NCBI GenBank assembly: GCA_965369325.1
Contig: CBDUQI010000245.1
Location: 1-7,925, forward strand
Direction: 5' to 3'
Origin: CBDUQI01 sp965369325
Lineage (GTDB): Bacteria; Pseudomonadota; Gammaproteobacteria; Steroidobacterales; JBCBZW01
DNA: 7,925 nt
Below the pieces are notes generated by a model. The model searched no databases, had not been told where the DNA came from, and worked only from the letters and a program-made list of their open reading frames with translations. Below, in pieces: positions 6,091-7,925 of this stretch (position 1 is its first letter; each line of letters begins with the position of its first letter). A program made the position numbers and the translations under genes.

Positions 6091-6480
6091 ATGATTTTCG
6101 GCATAGGAACAGATGTAGTGCAGGTGAGCCGGATCGAGCACGTGTACGAGCGATTCGGTGAGCACTTCGCCACTCGTCTGCTAATGCCGCAGGAGCAGGC
6201 GCGGTTTAATCCGCACAAGCGTCCTGAGCGATATCTCGCGATGCGCTTCGCCGCCAAGGAGGCCATCGTGAAGGCGATGGGCACCGGGTTTGCACAGGGC
6301 CTGTGGATACGCGATGTGGGCATCGCACCGGATTCGTTGGGCAAGCCCGAGGTGATCTACTCCGAGCGTGGCCAGGCGATGCGCGAGCAACTGGGTATTG
6401 GTCCCGGGCACGTGTCGTTAACCGATGAGGCAGGGCTGGTTGTCGCGTTCGCGGTACTGGAGAGGGCGGATGCAGCATGA
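6091..6480 (+). CDS. acpS: Holo-[acyl-carrier-protein] synthase
   Basis: AcpS moves the 4'-phosphopantetheine group from coenzyme A to a serine of acyl carrier protein, which switches on fatty-acid synthesis. The N-terminus MIFGIGTDVVQVSRIE contains the metal-binding D8. The second motif RFAAKEAIVKAMGTG (52-66) contains E57. LGKPEV (83-88) and HVSLTDEAGLVVAFAVLE (107-124) complete the fold. The length of 129 residues matches the family (about 126). AAGAGG at 6078-6083 lies 7 nt before the ATG, a good ribosome-binding site, consistent with independent initiation after the 151-nt gap. The last codons overlap rlmD in ATGA (6477-6480). Confidence 0.97.
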   Translation: MIFGIGTDVVQVSRIEHVYERFGEHFATRLLMPQEQARFNPHKRPERYLAMRFAAKEAIVKAMGTGFAQGLWIRDVGIAPDSLGKPEVIYSERGQAMREQLGIGPGHVSLTDEAGLVVAFAVLERADAA

Positions 6481-7880
6481 ACGAGGATGATCCGAAAGCC
6501 GGCCTGCCTGGCGAGTCTTCAGCCCGCAGCGAGGCGCCAGCACCAGCCCGCTCCAAACGCTCGCGCCGGCGCGGTCGCAAGGAGCCGGAAGAGGTGGTGA
6601 TAGAAGATATGTCGCATGACGGGCGCGGCGTGACCCACGTGGATGGCAAAACGGTGTTCGTGCCTGGCGCACTCACCGGGGAGCGGGTGCGAGTTCAGCG
6701 GGTGTCCAAGCGCCGCAAACATGATCAGGCCGTGTTGCTGGAAGTGCTGGAACCCAGCCCTAAACGGATCCAGCCGAAGTGTGAGTACTTCAGCATGTGC
6801 GGCGGTTGCGCTTTGCAACACCTGAGTGCGCAAGAGCAGATCGCACTCAAGGGCCAAGTGCTGCTGGATAATCTGCAGCGCATTGGCGGTGTACAGGCCG
6901 AGCAGGTGCTGCCCCCACTCACCGGCGATCCCTGGGGCTATCGCCGCCGTGCGCGGTTGGGCGTGCGCTACGTGTATGGCAAAGGACGCGTGCTGGTGGG
7001 TTTTCGCGAACGCTTAAAGCCAATCATTGCTGATATGCACAGTTGCGAAGTGCTGGCGCCACCCGTGGGCCACATGCTGGATGCGCTTTCGGACTTGATC
7101 GGGGGCCTTAGCATCCGCGAGCGGCTGGCGCAGATTGAAGTGGCAGTGGGAGATAAGGTGGTCGCGTTGGTCATGCGCGTGCTGGACCCGCCCACCGAGG
7201 CTGATCTGGCCGCGCTGCACGCGTTTTGCGAGCAGCGCGATGTGGATATCTATCTGCAACCAGGTGGACCGGACAGCGTCTATCCACTGCGCTCGCCCGC
7301 CCGGGCGCTGCAGTATTCGCTGCCGGAATTCGACGTTACGCTGGATTTTTTGCCGAGTGATTTTATCCAGGTAAACGGCGAGCTGAACCGCGCCATGGTC
7401 AGTCGGGCGCTCACCTTGCTTGAGGTGAGTGACAGCGACACAGTGCTGGATCTGTTTTGCGGGTTGGGCAACTTTACCTTGCCGCTTGCACGGCGCGCGG
7501 CGCACGTGGTGGGGGTGGAAGGCGAGGCCAGCCTGATTCAGCGCGCGCGGGATAATGCACAGCGCAACGGGCTGAACAATGCGAGCTTTCACGTTGCCGA
7601 CCTGAGCCAACCTATCGAGGATTTACCGTGGGCTGCCAGCCGATATGATCTGTTGTTGCTGGATCCACCGCGAACAGGCGCGCGGGAGATATTGCCGTCG
7701 CTTAAGCGTTGGCGCCCAAGGCGTATTTGCTATGTCTCTTGCCACCCAGGCACCCTGGCACGTGATGCGGGCATTATTGTCAACGAACATGGGTATGCTC
7801 TGGCGCAGACCGGCGTGATGGACATGTTTGCGCACACCGCGCATGTGGAGTCTATTGCGCTGTTTGAGTTATCGCAGTAA
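6477..7880 (+). CDS. rlmD: 23S rRNA (uracil-1939-C5)-methyltransferase RlmD (RumA)
   Basis: RlmD uses S-adenosylmethionine to make 5-methyluridine at position 1939 of 23S rRNA. A TRAM RNA-binding domain covers about residues 37-95. Four cysteines suited to a [4Fe-4S] cluster are present: C102, C108, C111 and C190. The SAM site is VLDLFCGLGNFTLPLA (323-338), with FIQVN (296-300) just before it and DPPR at 396-399. The catalytic nucleophile is C422 in YVSCHPGTLARD and the general base is E458 in HVES. The length is 467 residues against 433 in E. coli. Much of the excess is an N-terminal tail of about 35 residues, acidic then Ala/Ser/Pro-rich, ending in a basic SKRSRRRGRK stretch. The C422 neighbour is His where E. 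coli has Asn. The ATG overlaps the acpS stop, and GGAGAGGG lies at 6459-6466. TrmA and RlmC are less likely given the TRAM domain plus cysteine pattern. Confidence 0.95.
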   Translation: MNEDDPKAGLPGESSARSEAPAPARSKRSRRRGRKEPEEVVIEDMSHDGRGVTHVDGKTVFVPGALTGERVRVQRVSKRRKHDQAVLLEVLEPSPKRIQPKCEYFSMCGGCALQHLSAQEQIALKGQVLLDNLQRIGGVQAEQVLPPLTGDPWGYRRRARLGVRYVYGKGRVLVGFRERLKPIIADMHSCEVLAPPVGHMLDALSDLIGGLSIRERLAQIEVAVGDKVVALVMRVLDPPTEADLAALHAFCEQRDVDIYLQPGGPDSVYPLRSPARALQYSLPEFDVTLDFLPSDFIQVNGELNRAMVSRALTLLEVSDSDTVLDLFCGLGNFTLPLARRAAHVVGVEGEASLIQRARDNAQRNGLNNASFHVADLSQPIEDLPWAASRYDLLLLDPPRTGAREILPSLKRWRPRRICYVSCHPGTLARDAGIIVNEHGYALAQTGVMDMFAHTAHVESIALFELSQ

Positions 7881-7885
7881 GGAGG
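7878..7885 (+). promoter_or_regulatory. Consensus Shine-Dalgarno for nagZ, built on the rlmD stop codon
   Basis: TAAGGAGG is a full match to the complement of the 16S rRNA tail. Its first three bases are the rlmD stop codon. Five bases separate it from the ATG at 7891. It is the strongest ribosome-binding site in the window and fixes the start of the next gene. Confidence 0.8.
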
Positions 7886-7890
7886 GCGAT

Positions 7891-7925
7891 ATGAGTCTGG
7901 GACCGGTCATGCTCGACATTGAAGG
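7891..7925 (+). CDS. nagZ: Beta-N-acetylhexosaminidase NagZ, N-terminus only (3' partial)
   Basis: Only eleven full codons and part of a twelfth are in the window, reading MSLGPVMLDIE-G. This matches the usual start of NagZ (GPVMLD/N-x-E/G), the cytoplasmic enzyme that removes N-acetylglucosamine from anhydromuropeptides during cell-wall recycling. It begins 10 nt after the rlmD stop, behind a consensus ribosome-binding site, so it is probably in the same transcript. The catalytic residues lie outside the window. The call rests on a short N-terminal match and is less certain than the others. Confidence 0.7.
   Translation, partial: MSLGPVMLDIE

Overview
The window is a chromosomal housekeeping block from a non-enteric gammaproteobacterium with moderately high GC. 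All genes lie on the + strand. The order is a DUF836 glutaredoxin-like gene (5' end missing), lepA, lepB, a DUF4845 gene, rnc, era, recO, acpS, rlmD and the first codons of nagZ. The stretch from lepA to acpS is the well-known lepA-lepB-rnc-era-recO-(pdxJ)-acpS neighbourhood. The glutaredoxin-like gene before lepA and the DUF4845 gene between lepB and rnc resemble Pseudomonas/Xanthomonas/Chromatiales-type genomes more than Escherichia. I cannot fix the order or family from the sequence alone.

Layout: 1-237 is the tail of a glutaredoxin-like protein. A 166-bp gap (238-403) carries a perfect TATAAT box and two short hairpins, and probably holds the promoter for the lepA operon. lepA (EF4, 404-2197) and lepB (signal peptidase I, 2237-3013) follow, 39 nt apart. 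A 112-bp gap with a perfect 9-bp hairpin leads to DUF4845 (3126-3518), whose stop codon overlaps the TTG start of rnc (3515-4192). A 122-bp GC-rich gap precedes era (4315-5214), which overlaps recO (5211-5939) by 4 nt. A 151-bp gap, where most relatives carry pdxJ, precedes acpS (6091-6480). acpS overlaps rlmD (6477-7880) by 4 nt, and nagZ starts 10 nt after rlmD.

The genes serve translation and ribosome maturation (LepA, RNase III, Era, RlmD), the envelope (LepB, DUF4845 protein, NagZ), fatty-acid carrier activation (AcpS) and recombinational repair (RecO). Three gene pairs are joined by 4-nt stop/start overlaps (DUF4845/rnc, era/recO, acpS/rlmD), and each pair is preceded by a gap of 112-151 nt. 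The operon therefore looks like a chain of translationally coupled pairs.

I find no mobile element, CRISPR array, phage gene, toxin-antitoxin pair, RNA gene or defence system. Nothing here supports a wholly new biological system. The points worth checking are small: the missing pdxJ, the uncoupled rnc-era junction, hairpins in the leaders, a shared intergenic motif, and a few protein-level oddities.
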